DNA of 64,000 bases. It comes from Streptomyces sp. NBC_00335. Lineage in GTDB: Bacteria > Actinomycetota > Actinomycetes > Streptomycetales > Streptomycetaceae. Positions 32,689 to 40,460 of the stretch are shown one piece after another. The position numbers and the translations under genes are program-made. The DNA is taken from the NCBI RefSeq assembly GCF_036127095.1, contig NZ_CP108006.1:6811501-6875500 (forward strand). The letters run 5' to 3'. Every line of letters begins with the position of its first letter. Within the stretch, counting starts at the first letter, position 1. The notes beneath the pieces were generated by a model that saw only the letters and a list, made by a program, of their open reading frames with translations, was not told the DNA's origin and searched no databases.

Positions 32689-33636
32689 ATGCCGCCCCCT
32701 CCGCCGCCCCTCGGCCGCGCCCGCAAGCGGGACGCCCAGCTCTTCGACTCCGCCCTCTGCGACACGGAACTCGTCGACGTCCGCGCACAGTTCACCCAGG
32801 GCCGCTGGGCCAAGGCGCGCACCCTGCTCGTCGCCACCGGTGACGACTGGGACCGCCGCGGGCACCGCCTCGTCGTCCTCGCCGAAACCCCGGCCGCCAC
32901 CGCGTGGGCGCGCGAGTGGCTGCTCGCCGAACCGGAGAGCGCCGACGCCGTCACCCTCCTCGCCTGCGCGGCCGTCTTCGCCGCCCTGCGCCGCAAGGGC
33001 ACCCCCGAGGCCGCCGAGGAGGCCTGCCGCCGCGCCGCGGTCCTGCTCCCGGCCGACCCCACCCCCTGGCTCGGCCTGCTGCTCCTCACCCGCGCCTTCG
33101 GCACCGAAGAGGAGTTCAGCCGCCACTTCGACCAGGTCCGGGCCCGCCACCGCGAACACCACCACGCCCACCACCTGATGGTCTCCCGGCTGGCCGAGCG
33201 GGCCCCCGCCGCAGGCCGCGACCCGCTCCACGAGGTCTACGACTTCGCCGCCTGGGCCGCCGAGGAATCCCCGGCCGACTCCCCGCTCGCCGTCCTCCCC
33301 GTCATCGCCCACGCCGAGCGCTACCGCGTCCTCGCCGCCGGACAGGGCCACGCCCCCGACGCCGGGGTCGAGCACTGGTCCGGCCGCCGCGCCCGGCAGG
33401 TGCTGCGCGCAGCCTTCGACTGGTGGCTGGAGTGGGAGCGCGAGGACCACCCCCGCAACCGGGTGGACCTCAACTTCCTCGCCCACGCCAAGCTCTGCGA
33501 GGGCCGCCCCGCCGAGGCCGCCGCCCTCTTCCAGCGCATCGGCAGCCACGCCACCCAGGCCCCGTGGTCCTACCCGGACCTCGACCCGCACAAGGCCTTC
33601 CTCGCCGCCCGCAGCGCCGCGCTCGGCACCGCCTGA
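32689..33636 (+). CDS. Hypothetical helical-repeat (TPR-like) protein
   Basis: A 315-residue soluble protein, mostly alpha-helical and rich in Ala, Arg and Glu. Blocks such as VRAQFTQGRWAKARTLL, TPWLGLLLLTRAFGTEEEFSRHFDQV and NFLAHAKLCEGRPAEAAALFQRIG look like TPR-type helix pairs. No catalytic motif is seen, and I know no named function. ATG 32689 follows TGGAGGG by ten bases; the frame upstream lacks an RBS. It is divergent from the ASCH gene and is followed by a permease after a minisatellite. Confidence 0.7.
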   Translation: MPPPPPPLGRARKRDAQLFDSALCDTELVDVRAQFTQGRWAKARTLLVATGDDWDRRGHRLVVLAETPAATAWAREWLLAEPESADAVTLLACAAVFAALRRKGTPEAAEEACRRAAVLLPADPTPWLGLLLLTRAFGTEEEFSRHFDQVRARHREHHHAHHLMVSRLAERAPAAGRDPLHEVYDFAAWAAEESPADSPLAVLPVIAHAERYRVLAAGQGHAPDAGVEHWSGRRARQVLRAAFDWWLEWEREDHPRNRVDLNFLAHAKLCEGRPAEAAALFQRIGSHATQAPWSYPDLDPHKAFLAARSAALGTA

Positions 33637-33676
33637 CCCCAGATCGGCCGACTCCACCCCGGTCGGCGCAGCCCGG

Positions 33677-33733
33677 CCAGTACCGCTCGGCCACGTACCG
33701 CCCAGCAAGTACCGCCCAGCAAGTACCGCTCAG
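33677..33733 (+). repeat. Imperfect 14-bp tandem repeats upstream of APC permease
   Basis: Four copies of a CAAGTACCGCCCAG-like unit occur at 33677-33690, 33692-33705, 33706-33719 and 33720-33733. They fill the gap between the helical-repeat gene and the permease, ending about 50 bases before the permease ATG. Confidence 0.75.
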
Positions 33734-33782
33734 CCGCTCAGCCAAGCACCGCTCCGTCCCCGCCCCGAAAGGACACCCCGCC

Positions 33783-35360
33783 ATGCCGACGGGCAGATCC
33801 ACCACGCTCACCGACCCGGCCGGCCAGGCCGAGATCCGTACGTACAAGGGCCAGGACCGCGCCCTGCGCGCCGATCGCCTCGGCACCGCCGGCCTGCTGC
33901 TCTCCGTGCTCGCCGCGAGCGCGCCCCTGATGGTCGTCGCGGGCGTCATGCCCACCACCTTCGGGGTCATGGGCATCGTCGGACAGCCCCTGCTGTTCGT
34001 GATCCTCGGCGCCGTCCTCGCCCTCTTCAGCGTCGGTTACGCCGAGATGAGCCGGCACGTCCACAACGCCGGCGCCTTCTACGCCTACATCGCGCGCGGG
34101 CTCGGCCCCACCGCCGGAGCCGGTGCCTCGTTCGTCGCCCTCGTCGCCTACAGCGCCATGCAGGTCGGCGTCTACGGCATCCTCGGCTTCGAGATCTCCG
34201 GCCTCTTCGCCACCTACCTCGACACCGAACTCGCCTGGTGGATACCGGCCCTGGCCGCCGTCGCCCTCACCGGCGCACTCGGCTGGCTCAAGATCGACCT
34301 CAACGCCAAGGTCCTCGGCGTCCTCCTGCTCATCGAGGTCCTCCTCGTCGTCGTCTTCGACGTCGCCGCCCTCGGCAAGCCCGGCCCCGAGGGCCTCTCG
34401 CTGCACGCCTTCAACCCCGAGACCCTCACCGGCGCGGGCCTCGGCACCGCCCTGTGCTTCTGCATCGCCGCCTTCGTCGGCTTCGAGCAGTCCCCGGTCT
34501 ACGCCGAGGAGACCAGCAAGCCGCACATCGTGGTCTCCCGGGTGATGTTCCTCGCCGTGGGCTTCGTCGCCCTCTTCTTCGCCCTCAGCGCCTGGGCCCT
34601 CAGCGTCGCCACCGGCCCCGGCGAGGTGGTCAAGGCCTCCGCCGAGGCCGGACCCGGCCTGCTCTTCCAGCTCACCGAGAGCCGCCTGGGCGCCACCTTC
34701 ACCGACGTCCTGCACATCCTCTTCGTGACCGGCATGTTCGCGGCGATGCTCAGCTTCCACAACGTCGTCTCCCGCTACGCCTTCGCCATGGGCCGCGAGG
34801 GCCTGCTCCCGGCCGCCTTCGGCCGCACCAACGCGGGCACCGGCGCGCCCGCCACCGGCTCGCTCCTGCAGACCGTGATCTCCGTCGTGGTCGTCCTGGC
34901 CTTCGCCTTCACCGACGACACCCCGGCCGGCGACCCCACCGTGCCCGTCCTGCACCTGTTCACCTGGATGGGCAGCGTCGGCGCCCTCGGCGTGACCCTC
35001 CTCATGGCCACCGCCTCCTTCGCGGTCATCGCCTTCTTCGTCCGCCGCGGCACCGCCGGCGCCCAGCTCTGGCGGCTCGCCGCGGCGGGCCTCGCCGGCC
35101 TCGCGCTGCTCGCCATCGCCGTCTACACGGTCAAGGACTTCGGCGTCCTGGTCGGCGCCGAGGAGGGCTCCGCGCTGAGCTGGGCCCTGCCAGGCATCAT
35201 CGCCGCCGCCGCCGTCGTGGGCCTGGCGTACGGCCTCTTCCTGCGCTCCGGCCGCCCCGCGGTGCACGCCCGCATCGGCCTGGGCAACGAGGCCTTCCGC
35301 CTCGACCAGGCGGCGGAGTCGGAGCCGGCCGGGGCCGCGATCCCGGCCCCGCGCGACTGA
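33783..35360 (+). CDS. APC family amino acid/polyamine permease
   Basis: A 525-residue permease with about 12-14 membrane helices. Landmarks are LGTAGLLLSVLAASAPLMVVAGV, the conserved helix-3 turn AEMSRHVHNAGAFYAYIARGLG, and FVGFEQSPVYAEETSKPH, typical of the amino acid-polyamine-organocation superfamily. Substrate specificity is not visible. ATG 33783 follows GAAAGGACACCCC. It ends 21 bases before a strong terminator. Confidence 0.9.
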   Translation: MPTGRSTTLTDPAGQAEIRTYKGQDRALRADRLGTAGLLLSVLAASAPLMVVAGVMPTTFGVMGIVGQPLLFVILGAVLALFSVGYAEMSRHVHNAGAFYAYIARGLGPTAGAGASFVALVAYSAMQVGVYGILGFEISGLFATYLDTELAWWIPALAAVALTGALGWLKIDLNAKVLGVLLLIEVLLVVVFDVAALGKPGPEGLSLHAFNPETLTGAGLGTALCFCIAAFVGFEQSPVYAEETSKPHIVVSRVMFLAVGFVALFFALSAWALSVATGPGEVVKASAEAGPGLLFQLTESRLGATFTDVLHILFVTGMFAAMLSFHNVVSRYAFAMGREGLLPAAFGRTNAGTGAPATGSLLQTVISVVVVLAFAFTDDTPAGDPTVPVLHLFTWMGSVGALGVTLLMATASFAVIAFFVRRGTAGAQLWRLAAAGLAGLALLAIAVYTVKDFGVLVGAEEGSALSWALPGIIAAAAVVGLAYGLFLRSGRPAVHARIGLGNEAFRLDQAAESEPAGAAIPAPRD

Positions 35361-35381
35361 CCCCGTACGGGACGCACGAAG

Positions 35382-35407
35382 AGGGGCCCCGCCGCGGCGG
35401 GGCCCCT
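35382..35407. terminator. Strong hairpin between permease and convergent PhnA-type gene
   Basis: Perfect 12-bp arms AGGGGCCCCGCC and GGCGGGGCCCCT with only GC between them, followed by TCTCGTCGTT. It serves the plus-strand permease and possibly the minus-strand gene. Confidence 0.85.
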
Positions 35408-35439
35408 TCTCGTCGTTACCTCGCGCGTGACAGCGCAGC

Positions 35440-35799
35440 TCAGGCCTTCTTGACCACGCTGGACTTCAGCTGCATGGCCCCGAAGCCGTCGATCTTGCAG
35501 TCGATGTCGTGCCCGTCGACCCCGTCGATGAGCCGGATGTTGCGCACCTTGGTGCCGGCCTTGATCCCCGAGGGGCTGCCCTTGACCTTGAGCGCCTTGA
35601 CGACGGTCACGGTGTCGCCGTCGTTCAGCACGTTCCCGACGGCGTCCTTCACGACCTGCTCGCCGGCGTCCCCACCGCTCTCGGCGTCGCTCTCGGCGGG
35701 CACCCACTCGTGACCGCACTCGGGGCACACCACGAGCGCGTTCATCTCGTAGGTGTACTCGCAGGAACATTTCGGACAAGGGGGAAGATTCTCGTTCAC
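35440..35799 (-). CDS. PhnA/YjdM family zinc-ribbon protein
   Basis: A 119-residue protein matching E. coli YjdM (PhnA) along its length: N-terminal zinc ribbon [13 protein letters not shown]...[11 protein letters not shown], then [27 protein letters not shown] and a C-terminal [20 protein letters not shown]. Despite its old name the family is not required for phosphonate use. Start GTG 35799 ([11 protein letters not shown]) agrees with the family; no RBS is seen, and TATTCT just upstream suggests a leaderless or nearly leaderless transcript. Confidence 0.9.
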   Translation of the reverse strand: MNENLPPCPKCSCEYTYEMNALVVCPECGHEWVPAESDAESGGDAGEQVVKDAVGNVLNDGDTVTVVKALKVKGSPSGIKAGTKVRNIRLIDGVDGHDIDCKIDGFGAMQLKSSVVKKA

Positions 35800-35890
35800 C
35801 GGCACAGAATATCCCGAACCGGACCCGCGCGGCCCGCCACGCGATGCTCCCCCAAACGCAGAAAACCCCACGTGAAGTGGGGTTTTCGCT

Positions 35891-35978
35891 TGGTGTCCGA
35901 GGGGGGACTTGAACCCCCACGCCCGATAAAGGGCACTAGCACCTCAAGCTAGCGCGTCTGCCATTCCGCCACCCGGAC
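35891..35978 (-). tRNA. tRNA-Leu (anticodon GAG)
   Basis: The minus strand folds as a class II tRNA of 88 bases with encoded CCA. The acceptor pairs GTCCGGG with CTCGGAC. The anticodon arm is CTAGC-TTGAGGT-GCTAG with GAG in the loop, there is a long variable arm (TGCCC/GGGCG) and the T-arm is GGGGG-TTCAAGT-CCCCC. It reads CUC and CUU leucine codons. No integrated element is attached to its 3' end. Confidence 0.95.
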
Positions 35979-36146
35979 AAGGTGTCTGTCTCGCGTCCCT
36001 CGCGGGCCGTTCCGACGTGGAAAACATTACCAAACATTCCGGGGTCCTCGATCACACCCCCCGGCGGCCGGGGATCGCCCTTGGGAGAAGCGGCCCGGAG
36101 GGCGAGGATGGAGTCAGTTCGGTACTGATCAGTGGGAGGAAGCAGC

Positions 36147-37472
36147 GTGAGCGAATCGGGCGCGGGCAGGACCGTCTCCGGCGAGGACGAGGTCGTCGAC
36201 CTCTGCCGGGACCTCATCCGGATCGACACCAGCAACTACGGGGACCACTCCGGGCCCGGCGAACGCAAGGCGGCCGAGTGGGTCGCCGAGCAGCTCGCCG
36301 AGGTCGGGCTGGAGCCGCAGATCTTCGAATCGCACAAGGGGCGCGCCTCGACCGTGGCGCGGATCGAGGGTGAGGACCCCTCCCGGCCGGCCCTGTTGAT
36401 CCACGGGCACACCGACGTGGTCCCGGCCAACGCGGCCGACTGGACCTACGACCCCTTCGCGGGCGAGATCGCGGACGGCTGCGTGTGGGGCCGCGGCGCG
36501 GTCGACATGAAGGACATGGACGCGATGACGCTGGCCGTCGTACGCGACCGCATGCGCAGCGGCCGCAAGCCCCCGCGCGACATCGTGCTGGCCTTCCTCG
36601 CCGACGAGGAGGCGGGCGGCACCTACGGCGCCCGGTACCTCGTCGACAAGCACCCCGACCTCTTCGAGGGGGTGACGGAGGCGATCGGCGAGGTCGGCGG
36701 CTTCTCCTTCACCGTGAACGAGAACCTGCGGCTGTACCTGGTGGAGACCGCCCAGAAGGGCATGCACTGGATGCGCCTGACGGTGGAGGGCACCGCAGGC
36801 CACGGGTCCATGACCAACAACGACAACGCCATCACGGAGCTCTGCGAGGCCGTGGGGCGCCTGGGCCGCCACACCTGGCCCGTACGGGTCACCAAGACCG
36901 TCCGGCACTTCCTGGACGAGCTCTCGGACGCGCTGGGCACCCCGCTCGACCCGGACGACATGGACGCCACGCTCGCCAAGCTCGGCGGCATCGCCAAGAT
37001 GGTCGGCGCGACCCTGCGCAACTCCGCCGCCCCGACCATGCTCGGCGCCGGCTACAAGGTCAACGTCATCCCCGGCCAGGCCACCGCCCACGTGGACGGC
37101 CGCTTCCTGCCGGGCTACGAGGACGAGTTCTTCGCCGACCTCGACCGGATCCTCGGGCCGCGCGTGAAGCGCGAGGACGTCCACGCGGACAAGGCGCTGG
37201 AGACGGCTTTCGACGGCAAGCTCGTGGACGCCATGCAGACCGCCCTGAAGGCGCACGACCCGATCGCCCGCGCGGTCCCGTACATGCTCTCCGGCGGTAC
37301 GGACGCGAAGTCCTTCGACGACCTCGGCATCCGCTGCTTCGGCTTCGCCCCGCTCCAGCTTCCGCCGGAGCTGGACTTCGCCGGCATGTTCCACGGGGTG
37401 GACGAGCGGGTGCCGGTGGAGGGTCTGAAGTTCGGCGTGCGGGTGCTCGACCGGTTCATCGACGAGTCCTGA
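36147..37472 (+). CDS. M20 family metallopeptidase (ArgE/DapE/ACY1 type)
   Basis: A 441-residue di-zinc hydrolase. Metal ligands lie in LLIHGHTDVVP (His, Asp), GRGAVDMKDM (bridging Asp), LADEEAGG (catalytic and ligand Glu) and a C-terminal His (GMFHGVDE). GTAGHGS marks the dimerisation lid domain. It cleaves an N-acyl amino acid or dipeptide; the substrate is unknown. GTG 36147 has RBS GGGAGGA six bases upstream. The palindrome ACTGATCAGT at 36124-36133, just before the RBS, could be an operator. The chaplin genes follow. Confidence 0.92.
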   Translation: MSESGAGRTVSGEDEVVDLCRDLIRIDTSNYGDHSGPGERKAAEWVAEQLAEVGLEPQIFESHKGRASTVARIEGEDPSRPALLIHGHTDVVPANAADWTYDPFAGEIADGCVWGRGAVDMKDMDAMTLAVVRDRMRSGRKPPRDIVLAFLADEEAGGTYGARYLVDKHPDLFEGVTEAIGEVGGFSFTVNENLRLYLVETAQKGMHWMRLTVEGTAGHGSMTNNDNAITELCEAVGRLGRHTWPVRVTKTVRHFLDELSDALGTPLDPDDMDATLAKLGGIAKMVGATLRNSAAPTMLGAGYKVNVIPGQATAHVDGRFLPGYEDEFFADLDRILGPRVKREDVHADKALETAFDGKLVDAMQTALKAHDPIARAVPYMLSGGTDAKSFDDLGIRCFGFAPLQLPPELDFAGMFHGVDERVPVEGLKFGVRVLDRFIDES

Positions 37473-37639
37473 GGGGGCACGGGCGCAACGGGGCGTAGCT
37501 AACGCCCGGGAATCGGGAAGGTGTGCGGAAACCACTGAGAAGAGTGAATGCACTCATACGCTCGTAGCCCCGGTGATCCCTCCTCGTTACAGGTGGTGCG
37601 GTCCGCGGCTGGGACCGCGCTTGCCTACTAGGAGGAACA

Positions 37640-37873
37640 ATGCTCAAGAAGGTTGCCGCCGCTGCGGCTGTCACCGGTGGTCTGGTTCTCGCGGGTGCGG
37701 GTCTGGCTGTCGCCGACGCGGGTGCGCAGGGTGCGGCCATCGGCTCGCCCGGTGTCCTGTCCGGCAACGTCGTCCAGGTTCCGGTCCACGTTCCCGTGAA
37801 CGTCTGCGGTAACACGATCTCCGTGATCGGTCTGCTGAACCCGGCTTTCGGCAACACCTGCGTCAACGCCTGA
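37640..37873 (+). CDS. chpH: Short chaplin, ChpH-like
   Basis: A 77-residue secreted chaplin. The Sec signal (MLKKVAAAAAVTGGLVLAGA, cleavage probably after AVADA near residue 27) precedes one chaplin domain of about 50 residues. It carries the pair Cys56 and Cys74 (VCGNTISVIGLLNPAFGNTC), which separates it from the Cys-less ChpE. Chaplins assemble into amyloid films that make aerial hyphae and spores hydrophobic. The RBS is AGGAGG. The neighbour is a long chaplin, as with chpC-chpH in S. coelicolor. A perfect terminator follows. Confidence 0.92.
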   Translation: MLKKVAAAAAVTGGLVLAGAGLAVADAGAQGAAIGSPGVLSGNVVQVPVHVPVNVCGNTISVIGLLNPAFGNTCVNA

Positions 37874-37890
37874 CGTTTCTGAAGTTCTCG

Positions 37891-37920
37891 GCCCCGGAGC
37901 GCATTCCAGCGCTCCGGGGC
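37891..37920 (+). terminator. Terminator of the short chaplin gene
   Basis: Perfect 12-bp arms GCCCCGGAGCGC and GCGCTCCGGGGC with a six-base loop, followed by TGCCGGGTTTTG. It lies 18 bases after the stop and ends the short chaplin transcript before the long chaplin gene. Confidence 0.85.
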
Positions 37921-38049
37921 TGCCGGGTTTTGAGGGCCCGATGACGATCTTTCGGCGTGCCGGGCGGGGGAGCCTGTGCGGCCCGTGCGCCGACCGGGCG
38001 TGCACGTGTGTGAGCGTGCACGACGCACACACCAGGGGATGAAGTACAG

Positions 38050-38910
38050 ATGCGACGACAGGTACAGGTCACCGGCAGGAAGACCTTGATCACCATGGCG
38101 GCCGCGGGGGGTCTGCTCGCGCTCGGAGGGGGCTACGCACACGCGGACTCCGGCGCCGGGGGCCGCGCCGCACACTCACCGGGACTGCTGTCCGGGAACG
38201 CCCTCGAGGCACCCGTGGACGCGCCGCTGAACGCCTGCGGGAACACGGTGACGGTGGTGGGGGCCCTGAACCCGGCCTTCGGAAACCGCTGCGCGAACCT
38301 TCCGGACCGGTCCGGACACCCGCAGCACCCACAACACCCGCAACATCCGCAGCACCCCCAGCACCCGGACCACCCGGGTGACCCGCACGAACCGTGCGAC
38401 GAGGACACCGGCCCGGGGCACCCGGAACACCCGGACGGGCCCGGGGACCACGGCAACCCGGGCGGGCCCGGGGGCCACGGCAACCCGGGCGGGCCCGGGG
38501 GCCACGAGAACCCCGGCGGTCCGGGCGACCAGGGCAACCCGGGCGGTCCGGGCGACCAGGGCAACCCCGGCGGCTCTGGGGACAACGGCAATCCGGACGG
38601 GCCCGGGAACCACGGCAACCCCGGTGGGCCCGGCGACGATGACAACCCCGGCGGTCCGGGCACTCCCGGGGGCCCGGGTGCCGGGCAGCAGCCCGGGACT
38701 CCCGCCGGACCCGGCACCGGATCGGTGACCCCGGTGACGCACCCCGCCCAGGGGACCGGCACCGGTACCGGCATCGGAAACGGTTCAACCCCGGCCGGGG
38801 GACTCGCCGCCACCGGCTCCGGTGACGTCATCACCGCCGGAGTACCCCTGGCCGCGGGCATGTTGCTGGCCGGCGCCGTGCTCTACCGCCGGGCACGCAG
38901 CGCGGCCTGA
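38050..38910 (+). CDS. chpC: Long cell-wall-anchored chaplin with collagen-like stalk, ChpC-like
   Basis: A 286-residue surface protein. Its parts are a signal peptide (1-32, AHA before the cleavage site); a single chaplin domain (33-83; [19 protein letters not shown]); a His-Pro-Gln repeat (89-109); a Gly-Pro-rich tract of GNPGGPG-type units (about 122-215); a Thr/Gly linker; and a sorting signal LAATG at 252-256 with a hydrophobic helix and basic tail YRRARSAA. LAxTG fits class E sortase substrates. Known long chaplins (ChpA-C) carry two chaplin domains; here the second seems replaced by the repeats. An extra Cys116 lies in the spacer. The position beside chpH supports the chpC name, used for position and architecture. 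Confidence 0.85.
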   Translation: MRRQVQVTGRKTLITMAAAGGLLALGGGYAHADSGAGGRAAHSPGLLSGNALEAPVDAPLNACGNTVTVVGALNPAFGNRCANLPDRSGHPQHPQHPQHPQHPQHPDHPGDPHEPCDEDTGPGHPEHPDGPGDHGNPGGPGGHGNPGGPGGHENPGGPGDQGNPGGPGDQGNPGGSGDNGNPDGPGNHGNPGGPGDDDNPGGPGTPGGPGAGQQPGTPAGPGTGSVTPVTHPAQGTGTGTGIGNGSTPAGGLAATGSGDVITAGVPLAAGMLLAGAVLYRRARSAA

Positions 38911-38948
38911 CGGTTCCTCGGGACGCGGGCCCCGCCCCGGGGTTCGCG

Positions 38949-39137
38949 TCACCAGGTCGCGCGGACCTGACGGATGATCCGGCGGCGCAGTCGCACACGG
39001 CGACTGCCGTCCCGAAGCAGGGTCAGCCGGTCGAGCTCCCAATGCCCGTACTCGGCGTGTTCGGTCAGCAGGCGGGTCGTTTCCTGACGTGGAACCCCGC
39101 GGGGCACGTACAGGTCGACGAATTCGTATTCCGACAT
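38949..39137 (-). CDS. DUF5703 family small protein
   Basis: A 62-residue basic protein starting MSEYEFVDLYVPRGVPRQETTR and ending with a strongly Arg-rich RVRLRRRIIRQVRATW. It fits the short conserved actinobacterial DUF5703 family, whose function is unknown. ATG 39137 was chosen over 39146 because the family starts with MSEYEF. It is convergent with the long chaplin. Confidence 0.8.
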   Translation of the reverse strand: MSEYEFVDLYVPRGVPRQETTRLLTEHAEYGHWELDRLTLLRDGSRRVRLRRRIIRQVRATW

Positions 39138-39252
39138 CGCATCCATTCTGCTCGGGGTGTCAAGGGCTCGCCCGTGAAGCGCATGTACCGGGCGGCGGCC
39201 CCTTGTTCACAGGCTGAACACCGAGCGCGGCAACGGGCCCGGACGTGCTGAA

Positions 39253-39612
39253 GTGGCCACCGACACCAGGACCACGATCACGAACGGGACCGAGTTGAGA
39301 ATCCAAGCCGCCGCCTTCGTCTGCATAGCTGCCCTAGCCACCGGCTGCTCCACCGGTACTCAGCCGATTCCCACCGTGACCGTGACCCAAGCCGCCGAGG
39401 CCGGACCGCTCGTGGACGCGTACCGGCGCGGGTGGAACTGGGGGCAGCGCCACTACGTGAAGGTCAACAACGACTACGTGGACGACATGGCGCAGTGCAG
39501 GAAGGCCGACGTCCTGCGGGACCTCTACCCCGACCAGCCCCGCATGGACTCCCTCATGCTGGGATGCGCCGACGGCCTGAACACGGACCCGCAGGCGGCA
39601 CTGCGCTCCTGA
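39253..39612 (+). CDS. Putative small lipoprotein / secreted hypothetical
   Basis: I do not recognise a family. From GTG 39253 the product has 119 residues. The hydrophobic stretch LRIQAAAFVCIAALATGCSTG looks like a lipoprotein signal with the Cys as anchor, although the lipobox (LATGC) is not ideal. A TTG at 39295 would start directly at this signal and is a serious alternative. The mature part is polar, with WNWGQRHYVKVNNDYVDDMAQCRK and two more Cys (QCRK and LGCAD) that could form a disulfide. Confidence 0.6.
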   Translation: MATDTRTTITNGTELRIQAAAFVCIAALATGCSTGTQPIPTVTVTQAAEAGPLVDAYRRGWNWGQRHYVKVNNDYVDDMAQCRKADVLRDLYPDQPRMDSLMLGCADGLNTDPQAALRS

Positions 39613-39683
39613 GCGGCCGGTGTCCGGGAACTCACTCGCATTCTGCGTGCGGGCAGAGCCCCGCTACGGATAGCGTCAGCACT

Positions 39684-40382
39684 ATGTCTGATGCCGCTCT
39701 GCCCACTGTTGCCGAGGTACGCGCCGCCGCCGAGGCGGTCAAGGCCGCGCTCGACCGTCACCTCGCCGCGGTCGAGAGCAGGATCGGGGACGATGATCCG
39801 GACGTCTACGCCGCGTTCAACGAACTCGCCGCCGCCGCCGAGGAGTACGACGAACTCCTCTACGACCGCTACGACGAGGTCACCCCGTTCGAGATCCCCA
39901 CTCCCGAGGACGGGCTCCCGTACACCGGCCCCGCCGAACCCGCCGCCTTCAGCGTTCTCATCCGCCGCGACTACGCCGTCGTCGAGCCGGCCCGCCTGAT
40001 CGCCCAGGCCGAACGCGTCGTCGCGCACGACCGCGAGGCCGAACTCGACCACGACGGCGGCACCGCCGACGCGCTCGGCGTTCTCTTCGGCGAGTACGAG
40101 CCCGACGAAATCGCCTCCCGCGCCAAGGACTTCGGGCTGGAGGAGGGGGATTCCACCCTGTGGATCGCCGCTTCGGAAGAGGTCGCGGAACCGGGGGAGT
40201 GGCTCGGCACGCCCTTCGCGCACATCGATCCGCAGGACGTCATGCACCGGTTCGACGTCAGCTCGGTCTTCGACGAGGAAGACGCTGAATACGCCGAAGA
40301 CACCGACGAGGGCGAATACGCCGAGGGCGGCGAGGGGGCCGAGGACGGCGCGCCGGCCGAGCGGGGTCTGACCCCGGCCTGA
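39684..40382 (+). CDS. Conserved acidic hypothetical protein
   Basis: A 232-residue very acidic protein. The N-terminal part is helical (AEVRAAAEAVKAALDRHLAAVESRI), the central part has SVLIRRDYAVVEPARLIAQAERV, and the C-terminal 35 residues are almost all Glu, Asp, Ala and Gly. It contains no known catalytic motif. There is no RBS; TAGCGT at 39671-39676 is seven bases before the ATG, so a leaderless transcript is likely. A very strong hairpin follows. Confidence 0.75.
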   Translation: MSDAALPTVAEVRAAAEAVKAALDRHLAAVESRIGDDDPDVYAAFNELAAAAEEYDELLYDRYDEVTPFEIPTPEDGLPYTGPAEPAAFSVLIRRDYAVVEPARLIAQAERVVAHDREAELDHDGGTADALGVLFGEYEPDEIASRAKDFGLEEGDSTLWIAASEEVAEPGEWLGTPFAHIDPQDVMHRFDVSSVFDEEDAEYAEDTDEGEYAEGGEGAEDGAPAERGLTPA

Positions 40383-40411
40383 CCCCGCCCCGCACGACCC
40401 CTCGTACGGGA

Positions 40412-40457
40412 ACGCGCCGCGGCCCCCGTCCCACCCGGGACGGGGGCCGCGGCGCGT
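40412..40457. terminator. Very strong bidirectional hairpin (21-bp stem)
   Basis: Arms 40412-40432 and 40437-40457 are perfectly complementary over 21 bases around a four-base loop (ACCC). It separates the acidic hypothetical gene from the convergent RecD2-like gene, whose stop is four bases beyond it. Confidence 0.9.
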
Positions 40458-40460
40458 CCG

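Noticed and set aside
35891..35978. Integration site at the tRNA-Leu gene
   Set aside because: No integrase and no repeated tRNA 3' end are seen in the flanking sequence; neighbours are ordinary core genes.
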